Shown: piece after piece, positions 34,184 to 44,114 of the stretch
How positions within the stretch are numbered: the first letter of the stretch is position 1
Layout: every line of letters begins with the position of its first letter
Assembly: GCF_900105945.1 (NCBI RefSeq)
Contig: NZ_FNSO01000004.1
Location: 7,630,001 to 7,694,000, forward strand
Reading direction: 5' to 3'
DNA: 64,000 bases
Source: Amycolatopsis tolypomycina
Lineage (GTDB): Bacteria; Actinomycetota; Actinomycetes; Mycobacteriales; Pseudonocardiaceae
Translations under genes and position numbers: made by a program
The notes under the pieces: model-generated
Database searches by the model: none
What the model saw: only the letters and a program-made list of their open reading frames with translations
What the model was told of the DNA's origin: nothing

Positions 34184-34282
34184 GTGGACAGTGAGCGCCG
34201 TCGGCTTGAGTGGGCGCGCGGGCCGGACCGGCTTGCGTGCTGCCGCTGGGGGTCGGCACGTGAGCCGTCCGGCGCCGGGTTC

Positions 34283-37057
34283 TCACACCCCCACCACGAC
34301 CAGTGCCGCCAGCTTGGCGCGCACGTCGTCCGCGTCCGGGTGACCCAGCTCCGTCAGCAGGCGCACCGACCGCAGCCAGCACTCGCGGGCCGCCGCCGGG
34401 TCGCCGTGGCGCAGCTGGACCTGGCCCAGCTGGGCCAGGACGTCCGCCGCCTCGTACTGCTCGCCCATCGAAAAGAACATCCGCACCGAGTCGCGGAGGC
34501 ACGCGATGCCCTCCTCGACCCGGCCGAGGCCGATCAGGGCCAGGCCGCGCGTGTGCTGCGTGAACCGCGTGTCGACCGGACAGCCGTCGGGGCCGATGAT
34601 CGCCAGTGCCTCGTCGGCCAGGCGCAACGCCTGCTCGTGATCGCCCATCGACGTGCAGATGTCGCCCAGTGCCCGCAGCACGCTCGCCTCGAAGTGCCCC
34701 AGTCCCAGCTCGCGGACGATCGCCAGCGCCTGCACGCCGTGCTCGTACGCCCAGGCGCAGTCTTCGAGGTTGTGCGCCGCCATCGCCAGGTTGTACTGCG
34801 CCCGCGCCTCGCCCTCGCGCGCCCCCAGCTCGCGCTGGATCGCCAGCACCTGCTCCAGGTACCGGCGGGACTCCGCGTACTGCCGGGCGACGCCGTTGAC
34901 GACGCCGAGCCCGCTGAGGATCCCCGCCTCGCCCGGCCGGTGGCCGCTCGCGCGGGCGGCTTCGAGCGCCACCGCGAACACCGACCGCCAGTCGTCGAGC
35001 CGCGAGCGCGTCACGAAGTAGCTCTGCAGCAGCCAAGCGAGCTTCCAGCAGACGTCGTCGCGGCCGCGGCGCCGCGCCAGGTGGACCGCCGCGATGAGGT
35101 TGCCGGACTCCTCGCCGAACCAGTCCAGTGCGTCGTGGTACCCGGGAAACGCGAGGCCGCCCTCGAGATCGTCGAGCTCGAGCAGCCGGTAGTAGCGCTC
35201 CGGCCGCATCCGCCGTGAGGCGTTCAGCGCCGATGCCAGGTACCAGCCCAGCAACCGGTCCAATGCCGCGTCGCACTCCGAAGCCGACTCCACCTGCGAA
35301 GCGGCGTACGCCCGGATGAGGTCGTGGAACTGGTAGCGGCCCGGGCGCGGCTGGGCCAGCAGGTGCGCCGCCGCCAGGGTTTCGAGCATCGGGCGGGTCG
35401 CCGCGACGTCCAGCCCGGCGACCGCGGCCGCCGCCGGCGCGGTGAAGTCGACCCCGGTGTGCAGCCCGAGCAGCCGCAGCAGCCGGGCCGTCGACGGCTG
35501 GAGTGCCTGGTACGAGTAGGAAAACACCGATCGGATGTTGGTGCCTTCGCCGTCGGCGAGGTCGAACGAACCCAGCAGGTCGGGGGCGTCGACGAACTCG
35601 TCGAGTGGCAGCTCGGGGAACTGGGCCGCGCGCACGGCGAGGATCCGGATCGCCAGCGGCAGCCCGCCGCAGTAGCGCACGAACCGCCCGGCCGCCGCCG
35701 GATCGCGGGCGACCCGGTCGTGGCCGATCGTGGACGCCAGCAGCGCGACGGCGTCCTCGTCGCCGAGCTCCTCCAGCGCGACCCGGCGCGCGCCGTGCGT
35801 CGCGACCAGCGCGCGCAGCTGCCAGCGGCTGGTGACCAGTACCAGGCAGCCCGGCCCGGGCAGCAGCGGGCTCACCTGCTCGGTGCGGTTGGCGTTGTCG
35901 AGCACGACCAGCAGCCGGCGCCCCGCCGTGTGCGTCCGCCAGCTCGCCGCGCGGCCGTCGAGGTCGGCGGGGATCGCCTCGCACGGCACGCCGAGCGCGG
36001 TGAGCATCGCCTCCAGCGCCGCCGACGGCTCGACCGGCTCGCCCGGGCCGTAGCCGCGCAGGTTGAGGTGGACCTGTCCGCCGGGGAACCGGTCCGCGAC
36101 CTCGTGCGCGAAGTGCACCGCCAGTGTCGTCTTGCCGATGCCGCCCATGCCTTCGACGGACGCGATCGGCGTCGACGTGTCGGCGTCGAGCGCCTCCGGC
36201 AGCAACGCGTGCAACGCCTTGAGGTCGCACTCGCGCCCGGAGAAGGCGCGCAGGTCGGCGGGCAGCTGGCGCGGCACCTGCGGCTCGACGCCGAGGCGGT
36301 AGCGCGCCAGCGTGGGCGCACCGTCGGCACCGGTGAGGATCGCCTGCCGGGTGCGCTGCAGCGACGGCCCGGGGTCGAGCCCGAGCTCGTCGGCCAGCAC
36401 CCCGCTGATCCGGCGGTACACCTCCAGCGCCTCGGCTTGGCGGCCCGACCGGTACAGCGCGAGCATCAGCTGCTCGTGCAGCCGCTCCCGCAGCGGGTTC
36501 TCCCTGACCAGCCGGGCGAGCTCGGGGACGACGGTGCCGTACTCGCCGACTTCGAGCAGCGCGTCCGCCCACTGCTCGCGCACGCGCAGCCGTTCCTCGG
36601 CCAGCTGCCCGGCCTCGTCGCAGTGCAGCGCGTCGGACTCGACGTTCAGCAGCGCCGGCCCGCGCCACTGCGCGAGCGCCCCGGCGAAGTGCGCGGCCGC
36701 CTGCCGGCTTTCGCCGCGGTCCAGCGCGGCCTTGCCGCGGGTGGCGAGGGCGCGGAACCGGGACAGGTCGAGCAGGTCGTCGTCGAGCTCGATCAGGTAG
36801 CCGCCGCTCTCGGTGCGGATCGCGACCTGGTCGCCCAGGGCCCGGCGCAGGCGCAGCACGTACGTCTGGAGCGCGCCCTTCGACCGGCGGAGGTCGTCGT
36901 TCCACAGCCAGCGGCCGAGCTCGTCGACCGGCACGACCCGGTTCGCGCGCAGCAGCAGGCCGGCCAGCACGATCAGCGGCCGGCTGCCCCCGAGCGGTAC
37001 CGGGCGGCCGTCGGCCGTGACCTCGGCCGGACCCAGCACGCGGAAATCGAGGACCAC
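34283..37057 (-). CDS. AfsR/SARP-family regulator (OmpR-type DNA-binding, BTAD, NB-ARC and TPR domains)
   Basis: A 924-residue cytoplasmic transcriptional activator. Order: winged helix at about 1-95 (LDFRVLGPAEVTADGRPVPL to GALQTYVLRLRRALGD); BTAD at about 100-245 (FAGALAQWRGPALLNVESDA, EALEVYRRISGVLADELGLD); NB-ARC ATPase at about 265-570 with Walker A GMGGIGKTT, Walker B RRLLVVLDNAN and GLPLAIR; then TPR helices to the end. The length is standard for AfsR-type SARPs, which usually activate secondary-metabolite genes. No biosynthetic cluster is in this window, so the target is unknown. It starts at a GTG and diverges from menC by about 75 bp, so shared regulation is possible. Confidence 0.95.
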   Translation of the reverse strand: MVLDFRVLGPAEVTADGRPVPLGGSRPLIVLAGLLLRANRVVPVDELGRWLWNDDLRRSKGALQTYVLRLRRALGDQVAIRTESGGYLIELDDDLLDLSRFRALATRGKAALDRGESRQAAAHFAGALAQWRGPALLNVESDALHCDEAGQLAEERLRVREQWADALLEVGEYGTVVPELARLVRENPLRERLHEQLMLALYRSGRQAEALEVYRRISGVLADELGLDPGPSLQRTRQAILTGADGAPTLARYRLGVEPQVPRQLPADLRAFSGRECDLKALHALLPEALDADTSTPIASVEGMGGIGKTTLAVHFAHEVADRFPGGQVHLNLRGYGPGEPVEPSAALEAMLTALGVPCEAIPADLDGRAASWRTHTAGRRLLVVLDNANRTEQVSPLLPGPGCLVLVTSRWQLRALVATHGARRVALEELGDEDAVALLASTIGHDRVARDPAAAGRFVRYCGGLPLAIRILAVRAAQFPELPLDEFVDAPDLLGSFDLADGEGTNIRSVFSYSYQALQPSTARLLRLLGLHTGVDFTAPAAAAVAGLDVAATRPMLETLAAAHLLAQPRPGRYQFHDLIRAYAASQVESASECDAALDRLLGWYLASALNASRRMRPERYYRLLELDDLEGGLAFPGYHDALDWFGEESGNLIAAVHLARRRGRDDVCWKLAWLLQSYFVTRSRLDDWRSVFAVALEAARASGHRPGEAGILSGLGVVNGVARQYAESRRYLEQVLAIQRELGAREGEARAQYNLAMAAHNLEDCAWAYEHGVQALAIVRELGLGHFEASVLRALGDICTSMGDHEQALRLADEALAIIGPDGCPVDTRFTQHTRGLALIGLGRVEEGIACLRDSVRMFFSMGEQYEAADVLAQLGQVQLRHGDPAAARECWLRSVRLLTELGHPDADDVRAKLAALVVVGV

Positions 37058-37131
37058 GGGGTCATTCTTGCCGGAAACCCACAGTTCGGCACCTGTTTGC
37101 CCGGCTCGTCACGGTGGCATGATCGGCGTCG

Positions 37132-38061
37132 ATGAAGGTCTACGCGATCCCCCTGCGCACCCGGTTCCGCGGCATCACCGTCCGTGAGGGCGTGCTGCTG
37201 CGCGGCCCGGCGGGCTGGGGCGAGTTCTGCCCGTTCGCCGACTACTCCGACGCCGAGAGCGTGCCGTGGCTGCGGGCGGCGCTCGAAGCGGCCGAAGCCG
37301 GCTGGCCCGCGCCGGTCCGCGACCGGGTCGAGGTGAACACGACCGTGCCGGTCGTGGCGCCGGAGCGGGCGTACGAGCTGGTCCGCGCGGCCGGCTGCCG
37401 GACGGCGAAGGTCAAGGTCGCCGACCCGCGGGTCTCCCTGGCCGACGACTGCGCGCGGGTGGCGGCGGTCCGCGACGCGCTCGGCCCCGGCGGCGCGATC
37501 CGCGTCGACGCCAACATGGCGTGGGACGTCGACACGGCCGTCCGCGCGATCGCGGACCTCGACAAGGCGGCGGGCGAGCTGGAGTACGTGGAGCAGCCCT
37601 GCCCGTCGATCGAGGACCTGGCCGCGGTGCGGCGCCGGGTCGACGTCCGGATCGCCGCCGACGAGTCGATCCGCCGGGCGGAGGACCCGCTGAAGGTGGC
37701 GGTCGCCGGCGCGGCGGACATCGCGGTCCTGAAGGTCTCCCCGCTCGGCGGCGTGCGGCGTGCACTGGAGGTCGCCGAAGCGTGCGGGCTGCCGTGCGTG
37801 GTCTCGTCGGCGGTGGAGACGAGCGTGGGCCTGGCGGCGGGCCTGGCACTGGCCGGGGCGCTCCCGGAGCTGGAGTTCGCTTGTGGACTGGGCACGATTT
37901 CGTTGCTGAAAGGGGACGTCTGCGCGGACTCACTGTCCCCTGTGGACGGTCACCTGCCGGTGCCGCGGCAGGCGCCGGAACCCACGGACGCGTACCCGGC
38001 GCCGCCCGAGGTCGCGGCCGCGTGGGCAGACCGGCTGAGCCGGGTGCGCGCGCTGTCCTGA
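37132..38061 (+). CDS. menC: o-Succinylbenzoate synthase
   Basis: A 309-residue enolase-superfamily enzyme of menaquinone synthesis that dehydrates SHCHC to o-succinylbenzoate. Visible residues: GWGEFCPFADYSD near the N-terminus, Lys of the AKVKV motif, metal ligands Asp in IRVDANMAWD, Glu in YVEQPC and Asp in IAADESI, and the second catalytic Lys in AVLKVSPLGG. Length and order match actinobacterial MenC. A CATGAT box 8 nt before the ATG suggests a leaderless transcript. Other men genes are not in the window. Confidence 0.93.
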   Translation: MKVYAIPLRTRFRGITVREGVLLRGPAGWGEFCPFADYSDAESVPWLRAALEAAEAGWPAPVRDRVEVNTTVPVVAPERAYELVRAAGCRTAKVKVADPRVSLADDCARVAAVRDALGPGGAIRVDANMAWDVDTAVRAIADLDKAAGELEYVEQPCPSIEDLAAVRRRVDVRIAADESIRRAEDPLKVAVAGAADIAVLKVSPLGGVRRALEVAEACGLPCVVSSAVETSVGLAAGLALAGALPELEFACGLGTISLLKGDVCADSLSPVDGHLPVPRQAPEPTDAYPAPPEVAAAWADRLSRVRALS

Positions 38062-38138
38062 CCCCGAGGGCAAGTTCAGGGTCGGGGTCCGGGCCGTTCC
38101 CGATGTGGGCGGGGGTGCCCGGGAGACACCATTGAGCC

Positions 38139-38354
38139 ATGACGAACAGCGTGTACACCCCGGAAACCAAGAAGCTCCGCCGCAGCCGCACCGACAAGAT
38201 GCTCACCGGCGTCTGCGGCGGCTGGGCCAATTACCTCGGCGTCGATGCCACCGTCCTGCGGCTCGGCATGGTCGCCGCCGTGTTCCTTTCGGTCGGGATC
38301 GCCATTCCGGTCTACGTCGCCGCCGCGATTCTGACGCCCGAAGAGGACTCCTGA
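38139..38354 (+). CDS. PspC-domain membrane protein
   Basis: A 71-residue protein with a polar basic start (KKLRRSRTDKMLTGVCGGWA), the PspC hallmark GVCGGxAxYxGVDxTVLRL, and one membrane span (VAAVFLSVGIAIPVYVAAAI). PspC proteins act in envelope-stress (phage-shock-type) responses; small free-standing PspC proteins are common in actinobacteria. It follows menC by 77 nt and is followed by two hairpins. Confidence 0.93.
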   Translation: MTNSVYTPETKKLRRSRTDKMLTGVCGGWANYLGVDATVLRLGMVAAVFLSVGIAIPVYVAAAILTPEEDS

Positions 38355-38360
38355 ACGCGG

Positions 38361-38395
38361 GCGGGCTCCGGCTCGCAGGGGGAGCCGGGGCCCGC
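38361..38395 (+). terminator. Hairpin directly after the PspC gene
   Basis: GCGGGCTCCGGCTC and GAGCCGGGGCCCGC can pair with one mismatch around a 6-7 nt loop, starting 7 bp after the stop codon. There is no T-tract. Probably the PspC transcription end, with the larger hairpin at 38458 as backup. Confidence 0.5.
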
Positions 38396-38457
38396 CGGAG
38401 GCCGGGGGTGCGCTGAAAGCTCGGGGGAACGCCGTCGTCGGGGGACGCGGCGGAGCA

Positions 38458-38495
38458 CGAACGGCCCGGACGCCAGGGGACGTCCGGGCCGTTCG
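38458..38495. terminator. Perfect 15-bp hairpin between the PspC gene and the next membrane-protein gene
   Basis: CGAACGGCCCGGACG (38458-38472) and CGTCCGGGCCGTTCG (38481-38495) are exact reverse complements around an 8-nt loop. It lies between two rightward genes and is a likely terminator for the upstream one. Confidence 0.65.
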
Positions 38496-38566
38496 GCCGT
38501 GGCCGTTGGGCCGCCCGGACCAAAATCACACCGCGAATCCCGTTCGAGGGGTTAGGGTTCGCGCTC

Positions 38567-38887
38567 GTGGATCACGGAAACACCGCCCCCAAGGTCGTCG
38601 TCGGGATCTTGGGCGGGCTGTACCTGATCGCCGGGCTGGGGTTGACCGCGTTCGCCGCCTACGCCGTGCTGTCCGGCGGCGACACCAGTGGCGTGCGAGC
38701 CGGCCGGATCGTGCTCTACACCGCCGCGGCGGTGGCCATCTGGGTGCTGCTCACCGGGATCGGCGCGATCGTCGTCGGGCTCGAAGCGGACGACAAGAGC
38801 ACCGCCTGGCTCGGGGGTCTCGGCGTGCTCGCGCTCGGCGTCGTGATCGTCGGCGCCTACGCTGTCTGGTTCTTCACGAAACCATAG
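38567..38887 (+). CDS. Small three-span membrane protein, unknown function
   Basis: A 106-residue protein starting at a GTG. Three hydrophobic segments are clear: VVVGILGGLYLIAGLGLTAF, IVLYTAAAVAIWVLLTGIGA and LGGLGVLALGVVIVGAYAVW, joined by short polar loops. Charge pattern and length are ordinary for a small integral membrane protein. No motif indicates a function. The gene is followed at once by a strong bidirectional terminator and is convergent with groEL. Confidence 0.7.
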   Translation: MDHGNTAPKVVVGILGGLYLIAGLGLTAFAAYAVLSGGDTSGVRAGRIVLYTAAAVAIWVLLTGIGAIVVGLEADDKSTAWLGGLGVLALGVVIVGAYAVWFFTKP

Positions 38888-38924
38888 AAAAAGCCCGGCC
38901 CGCCGAAGCGGACCGGGCTCTTTT
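38887..38924. terminator. Bidirectional intrinsic terminator (groEL / membrane-protein gene)
   Basis: AGCCCGGCCCGC (38892-38903) and GCGGACCGGGCT (38908-38919) pair at 11 of 12 positions around CGAA. An A-tract precedes and a T-tract follows the hairpin, so it works in both directions. This is the clearest intrinsic terminator in the window. Confidence 0.85.
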
Positions 38925-38934
38925 CGAGCGTGGC

Positions 38935-40680
<1,746 letters not shown>

Positions 40681-40701
40681 TCAGCCTCACCGTCCCGACC
40701 T

Positions 40702-40728
40702 TTGGCACTCGACGGCGTCGAGTGCCAA
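40702..40728. promoter_or_regulatory. CIRCE operator 1 of groEL
   Basis: TTGGCACTC (40702-40710), a 9-bp spacer and GAGTGCCAA (40720-40728) form a perfect CIRCE-type inverted repeat (consensus TTAGCACTC-N9-GAGTGCTAA). Target of the HrcA heat-shock repressor by established knowledge. Confidence 0.92.
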
Positions 40729-40736
40729 GTTCGTGT

Positions 40737-40763
40737 TTAGCACTCTCGGGGGGAGAGTGCAAG
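40737..40763. promoter_or_regulatory. CIRCE operator 2 of groEL
   Basis: TTAGCACTC (40737-40745), a 9-bp spacer and GAGTGCAAG (40755-40763) form a second CIRCE copy, with one mismatched pair. Its start is 35 bp from the start of the first. Two tandem CIRCEs bracket the probable groEL promoter and should give tight HrcA control. Confidence 0.9.
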
Positions 40764-40798
40764 AAGCCCAGCTCAGCGTCGCACGTTCTCGCGAACCG

Positions 40799-40857
40799 GA
40801 TGTCATGAACGACTCGTTCGTGACATCAGACGTCATGAACGACTCTTTCATGACATC
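40799..40857. repeat. Tandem pair of palindromic repeats between the protein kinase gene and groEL
   Basis: Two 29-30-bp units (40799-40828 and 40829-40857) each have arms of the type GATGTCATGAACGA around a 2-base centre; the arms pair at 13/14 and 12/14 positions. The array starts 10 bp beyond the kinase stop. It may serve as that gene's transcription end and insulate the groEL promoter. It looks like a dispersed intergenic repeat family. Confidence 0.75.
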
Positions 40858-40867
40858 CGGAGGCGGC

Positions 40868-42358
40868 TCAGTTACCCGGCTTGATGGAGATCGACGTCGG
40901 GGGCGCGTTGAGCGACGAAGGCGCGTTGCTCGGGGAGCCGCCGCCCGGGCCGACCGGGATGTTGGGGGCGGTCGTCTGGGTGCCACCACCACCGCCCTTG
41001 TCGTCGCCGAACAGGAAGATCGCGCCCACGACCAGGCCCGCCACCACGACGAGGCCGAGCACGATGAAGATCCACTTCTTGCCGCCGCCGCTCTTCGGCT
41101 GCTGGAACGCACCCGCGCCACCGGCGGGCATGGGCGGACGCAGCCGCATCGGGTCCTGGCCGTAGCCCGGCGGGGGCATGCCCGGCATGCCCTGCTGCTG
41201 TTGCTGCGGGTAGCCGTACCCCGGCGGCGGGCCCTGCGGCGGCATGCCCTGCGGCATCCCGGGCGGCGGGCCCTGCGGCGCGCCCTGCTGGGGGTAGCCG
41301 TAGCCGGGCGGCGGGCCCTGGGGCGGCGGGCCCTGCGGTCCGGGGCCCTGGCCGAAGCCGGGCTGCTGCTGTCCTCCGTACGGGTGCACGGGGGCCCCCT
41401 CTCCCTGCGGTGCGCTGTTCTGGTGCGGCCCCTGTTGTACCTGACCAGGCCGGTGCGGCGCGGGGATTCCGCCCGAATGGGACCCCGGCGGGCCCGGCGG
41501 GGTGTCCGACGTCGCCAGCGGGCCGAGCGCGCGGCGCGCGGCCGCGACCATCTCGACGCAGCTGGGGTAGCGGTCCGCGGGGTTCTTCGCCATCCCCTTC
41601 CGGATCACCTCGTCGATCGACGGCGGCAGCGCGACGGCGCGGGAGATCGCCGGCGGCTCGCCGTTGAGGTGGCCCTTGATCACCGTCGGGACGTCGCCCT
41701 TGAACGGCGGGCTGCCGGTGAGGCAGGCGTAGAGGACGCAGGTCAGCGCGTACTGGTCGGTGCGCCCGTCCAGCGGCTCCCCGCGCAGGTGCTCGGGGGC
41801 GGCGTACGTGGGCGAGCCGAGGAAGTCGCCGCCGCGGGTCCGGTGCCCGGTCGCGCCGCGCCGGGTCAGCCCGAAGTCGGCGACGTAGACGTGCTCGCGC
41901 GAGGTCTCCTTCTTCGTCACGAGCACGTTCGCCGGCTTGACGTCGAGGTGGACCAGACCACGGTTGTGCAGCGTGTCGAGGGCGTCCGCGACCTGGTCGA
42001 GCATCGTCAGGGCGCGCGCGGGCGCGATCGGTCCCCCCGAGATCAACCCGGCGAGATCGCCGCCGTCGACCATGCGCATGGCGATGTAGAGCATGCCGTC
42101 GAGCTCGCCGAAGTCGTACAGCGGCACGACGTTGGCGTGGTCGATCGCCGAGGTGTTGCGCGCCTCGTCGACGAACCGCTCGCGGAACTCGGCGTCGGCC
42201 CCGAGGTGGTCACCGATGACCTTCAGGGCCACCTTGCGGCCGAGCCGCACGTCCGTGGCCTTGTAGGTCACGCTCATGCCGCCCTTGCCGAGCACCCCGT
42301 CGATGCGGTAGTTGCCCAGCCGGCGACCGGTGAGGTCCCCCGACACATCGCCTGTCAC
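40868..42358 (-). CDS. Membrane Ser/Thr protein kinase (PknA/B-like) with Gln/Pro/Gly-rich linker
   Basis: A 496-residue kinase starting at a GTG. The catalytic domain (about 15-275) shows [19 protein letters not shown] with the ATP-binding Lys, the catalytic loop [11 protein letters not shown] (HLD in place of HRD), DFGLTRRG and the APE-equivalent AAPEHL. A low-complexity linker (about 280-420, repeats such as [12 protein letters not shown]) leads to one membrane span ([20 protein letters not shown]) and a short Gly/Ser/Pro outer tail without PASTA domains. The missing catalytic-loop Arg suggests activation without classical activation-loop phosphate docking. The substrate is unknown. Confidence 0.95.
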   Translation of the reverse strand: MTGDVSGDLTGRRLGNYRIDGVLGKGGMSVTYKATDVRLGRKVALKVIGDHLGADAEFRERFVDEARNTSAIDHANVVPLYDFGELDGMLYIAMRMVDGGDLAGLISGGPIAPARALTMLDQVADALDTLHNRGLVHLDVKPANVLVTKKETSREHVYVADFGLTRRGATGHRTRGGDFLGSPTYAAPEHLRGEPLDGRTDQYALTCVLYACLTGSPPFKGDVPTVIKGHLNGEPPAISRAVALPPSIDEVIRKGMAKNPADRYPSCVEMVAAARRALGPLATSDTPPGPPGSHSGGIPAPHRPGQVQQGPHQNSAPQGEGAPVHPYGGQQQPGFGQGPGPQGPPPQGPPPGYGYPQQGAPQGPPPGMPQGMPPQGPPPGYGYPQQQQQGMPGMPPPGYGQDPMRLRPPMPAGGAGAFQQPKSGGGKKWIFIVLGLVVVAGLVVGAIFLFGDDKGGGGGTQTTAPNIPVGPGGGSPSNAPSSLNAPPTSISIKPGN

Positions 42359-42422
42359 GCCCGAAGCCTAACGCCCCTGGTTCGGCGCCTGCCGGGGGTT
42401 CGCCGATCACCCGACAGGCGTG

Positions 42423-42629
42423 TTACGAAACCTTGCGCACGTCGGCTGCCTGGCTACGGCCGTCCCGACCGGACTGCACTTCGAACTCGACGCGGTCGCC
42501 TTCGTCCAGAGTGCGGAATCCTTCGGACTGGATGGCCGAATAGTGGACGAACACGTCCGGCCCCTCCGTGGATTCGATGAACCCGTAGCCCTTTTCCGAG
42601 TTGAACCATTTGACGGTGCCGACAGCCAC
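42423..42629 (-). CDS. Cold-shock protein (CspA family)
   Basis: A 68-residue single CSD protein: [20 protein letters not shown] contains RNP1 (KGYGFI), and [11 protein letters not shown] contains RNP2 (VFVHY). The start is the GTG at 42629, with GGGAGG 5 nt upstream; the longer frame adds a non-conserved leader. Such proteins bind single-stranded nucleic acid and melt RNA structure. The gene is monocistronic and read leftwards toward the protein kinase gene. Confidence 0.95.
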   Translation of the reverse strand: MAVGTVKWFNSEKGYGFIESTEGPDVFVHYSAIQSEGFRTLDEGDRVEFEVQSGRDGRSQAADVRKVS

Positions 42630-42741
42630 GGCGCCCTCCCTCAGCACAAAGGATCCGCTGGCCCGAGCGGAGGCCAGCGGCGGAAGTGCCAATCACGCTA
42701 CCGGAATTATTCCCCTCGGCAATGGGCAATTCGTCCGAAGA

Positions 42742-43365
42742 TCACGAACCCGAAAGGCGTCTGTTCCGCGCGTGCACGAGCACCGTCCCGGGACCCGCGA
42801 AGTCGACCGCGAGCCCTTCGCCGGTGCGCAGCGACTGCGCGCCGCCCGGATCGAGGGCCCGCAACCGGCACTGCACGGTGTCCGGGTAGGCCAGCAGGTA
42901 GTCCGGCCGGACCGTGACCAACTCGCCCTTGCCGAGCTCGAACGCGTCCACCGGGCCGGGCGCGGCCAGCACGAGCGGCCCGGTCCCGCTGTAGTGCTCG
43001 AGAAACCCCGAATCGGCGCCGAAGAGCTGCTGCAGCGGCACCCAGCCGGTGTCGTGGCGGACCGACGCGGGCTGCACGAGCACCGCGTCCCGGTGGACCG
43101 ACCAGCCCGTGCCGCCGCCGACGTCGAGCGGGTAGACGTCGCCGGGGCGCAGCGGGGCGAAGTCGATCCAGCCGCCGTCGGACGGCGCCGTGTAGACGGC
43201 CGTCGTGCTCTTGCCCGCGCGGACGCCACCGCGGCCGGCCGGCGTCTCGGCGACGCCGAACCGGCTGGCGAGCAGGGTTTCCGGCGCGGCGCGCACGGCC
43301 TCGCCCGGGTCCAGCAGGACGCGGGCGACGCCGAAGCCGGGGGTGTGCCGGGTCTGGACGCGCAT
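42742..43365 (-). CDS. AIM24-family protein (second of a tandem pair)
   Basis: A 207-residue beta-rich protein of the AIM24/TIGR00266 family. Family-type segments include FGVARVLLDPGEAVRAAPET, GWIDFAPLRPGDVYPLDVGG, GPLVLAAPGPVDAFELGKGE and LAVDFAGPGTVLVHARN. It starts with an ATG that shares one base with the TGA of the preceding AIM24 gene (TGATG at 43363-43367), so the two are coupled. It is considerably diverged from its neighbour and lacks the GG-M-rich central loop. Function is not established in bacteria; the paired arrangement suggests a hetero-oligomer. Confidence 0.85.
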   Translation of the reverse strand: MRVQTRHTPGFGVARVLLDPGEAVRAAPETLLASRFGVAETPAGRGGVRAGKSTTAVYTAPSDGGWIDFAPLRPGDVYPLDVGGGTGWSVHRDAVLVQPASVRHDTGWVPLQQLFGADSGFLEHYSGTGPLVLAAPGPVDAFELGKGELVTVRPDYLLAYPDTVQCRLRALDPGGAQSLRTGEGLAVDFAGPGTVLVHARNRRLSGS

Positions 43366-44042
43366 CAGCGTGACGGAACGTGGGAGACGATCCAGCTGAT
43401 CAGCGCGGACGGGTTGCGCGTCTGCGTCATGATCTGGCCGGGGCCGACGAAGTCGAAGACGAGCCCTTCGCCGCTCTTCATCGACTGGATGATGCCGGTC
43501 GCGACCTTCCGGATCTGGTACTGCACGGTGTCGGCGTACGCGACGACGTGCCCGGTGTCGATGGTCACCATCTCGCCCTGCTGCAGCGTGATGGTCTCGA
43601 CCGCGCCGTAGCAGGACACGAGCAGCTGGCCCTGGCCGGTGGCGTGGGTCAGGAAGCCGCCCTCGCCGCCCATCAGGTTCTTCATCCCGCCCCACTTGGT
43701 CTCGGTCTGCACGCCGTGCGACGACGCGAGCCAGCAGCCGCGGGTGACGGCCCAGCCGGTGCGGCCGTCGAGGGTGAGCACCTGGATGTCGCCGGGCAGG
43801 TTGGCGGCGACGTCGACCCAGCCGCCGTTCTGCGGCGCGGTGAAGGTGGAGATGAAGAAGGACTCGCCGGAGAGGAAGGCGCGGCCGAGGCCCTTCATGA
43901 TCCCGCCCTGTGCCTGCGACTGCACCTGCACGCCGTAGCTGGTGGCCATCATCGCGCCGGACTCGACCTGGCACGGCTCGCCGGGCGCCAGCATCAGCCG
44001 GGCGACGGCGAACGAAGGCTGTTGACGGATTCCGACCTGCAT
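43365..44042 (-). CDS. AIM24-family protein (first of a tandem pair)
   Basis: A 225-residue protein with GGGGAG 5 nt before its ATG. Typical family sequence: MQVGIRQQPSFAVARLMLAP, VQVQSQAQGGIMKGLGRAFL, SGESFFISTFTA, GGWVDVAANLPGDIQVLTLD, GEGGFLTHATGQGQLLVSCY and SGEGLVFDFVGPGQIMTQTR. The fold is a beta-prism-like trefoil. No signal peptide. Divergent from moeA by 72 bp. In bacteria these proteins are widespread but uncharacterised; the family name comes from a yeast mitochondrial protein. Confidence 0.92.
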   Translation of the reverse strand: MQVGIRQQPSFAVARLMLAPGEPCQVESGAMMATSYGVQVQSQAQGGIMKGLGRAFLSGESFFISTFTAPQNGGWVDVAANLPGDIQVLTLDGRTGWAVTRGCWLASSHGVQTETKWGGMKNLMGGEGGFLTHATGQGQLLVSCYGAVETITLQQGEMVTIDTGHVVAYADTVQYQIRKVATGIIQSMKSGEGLVFDFVGPGQIMTQTRNPSALISWIVSHVPSR

Positions 44043-44114
44043 GAGCTCTCCCCTGGGCGTGCCTGTGACGGGGCAGAGTCTTGCACGCCGGATGAACACG
44101 GGGAGGATGGTCCG

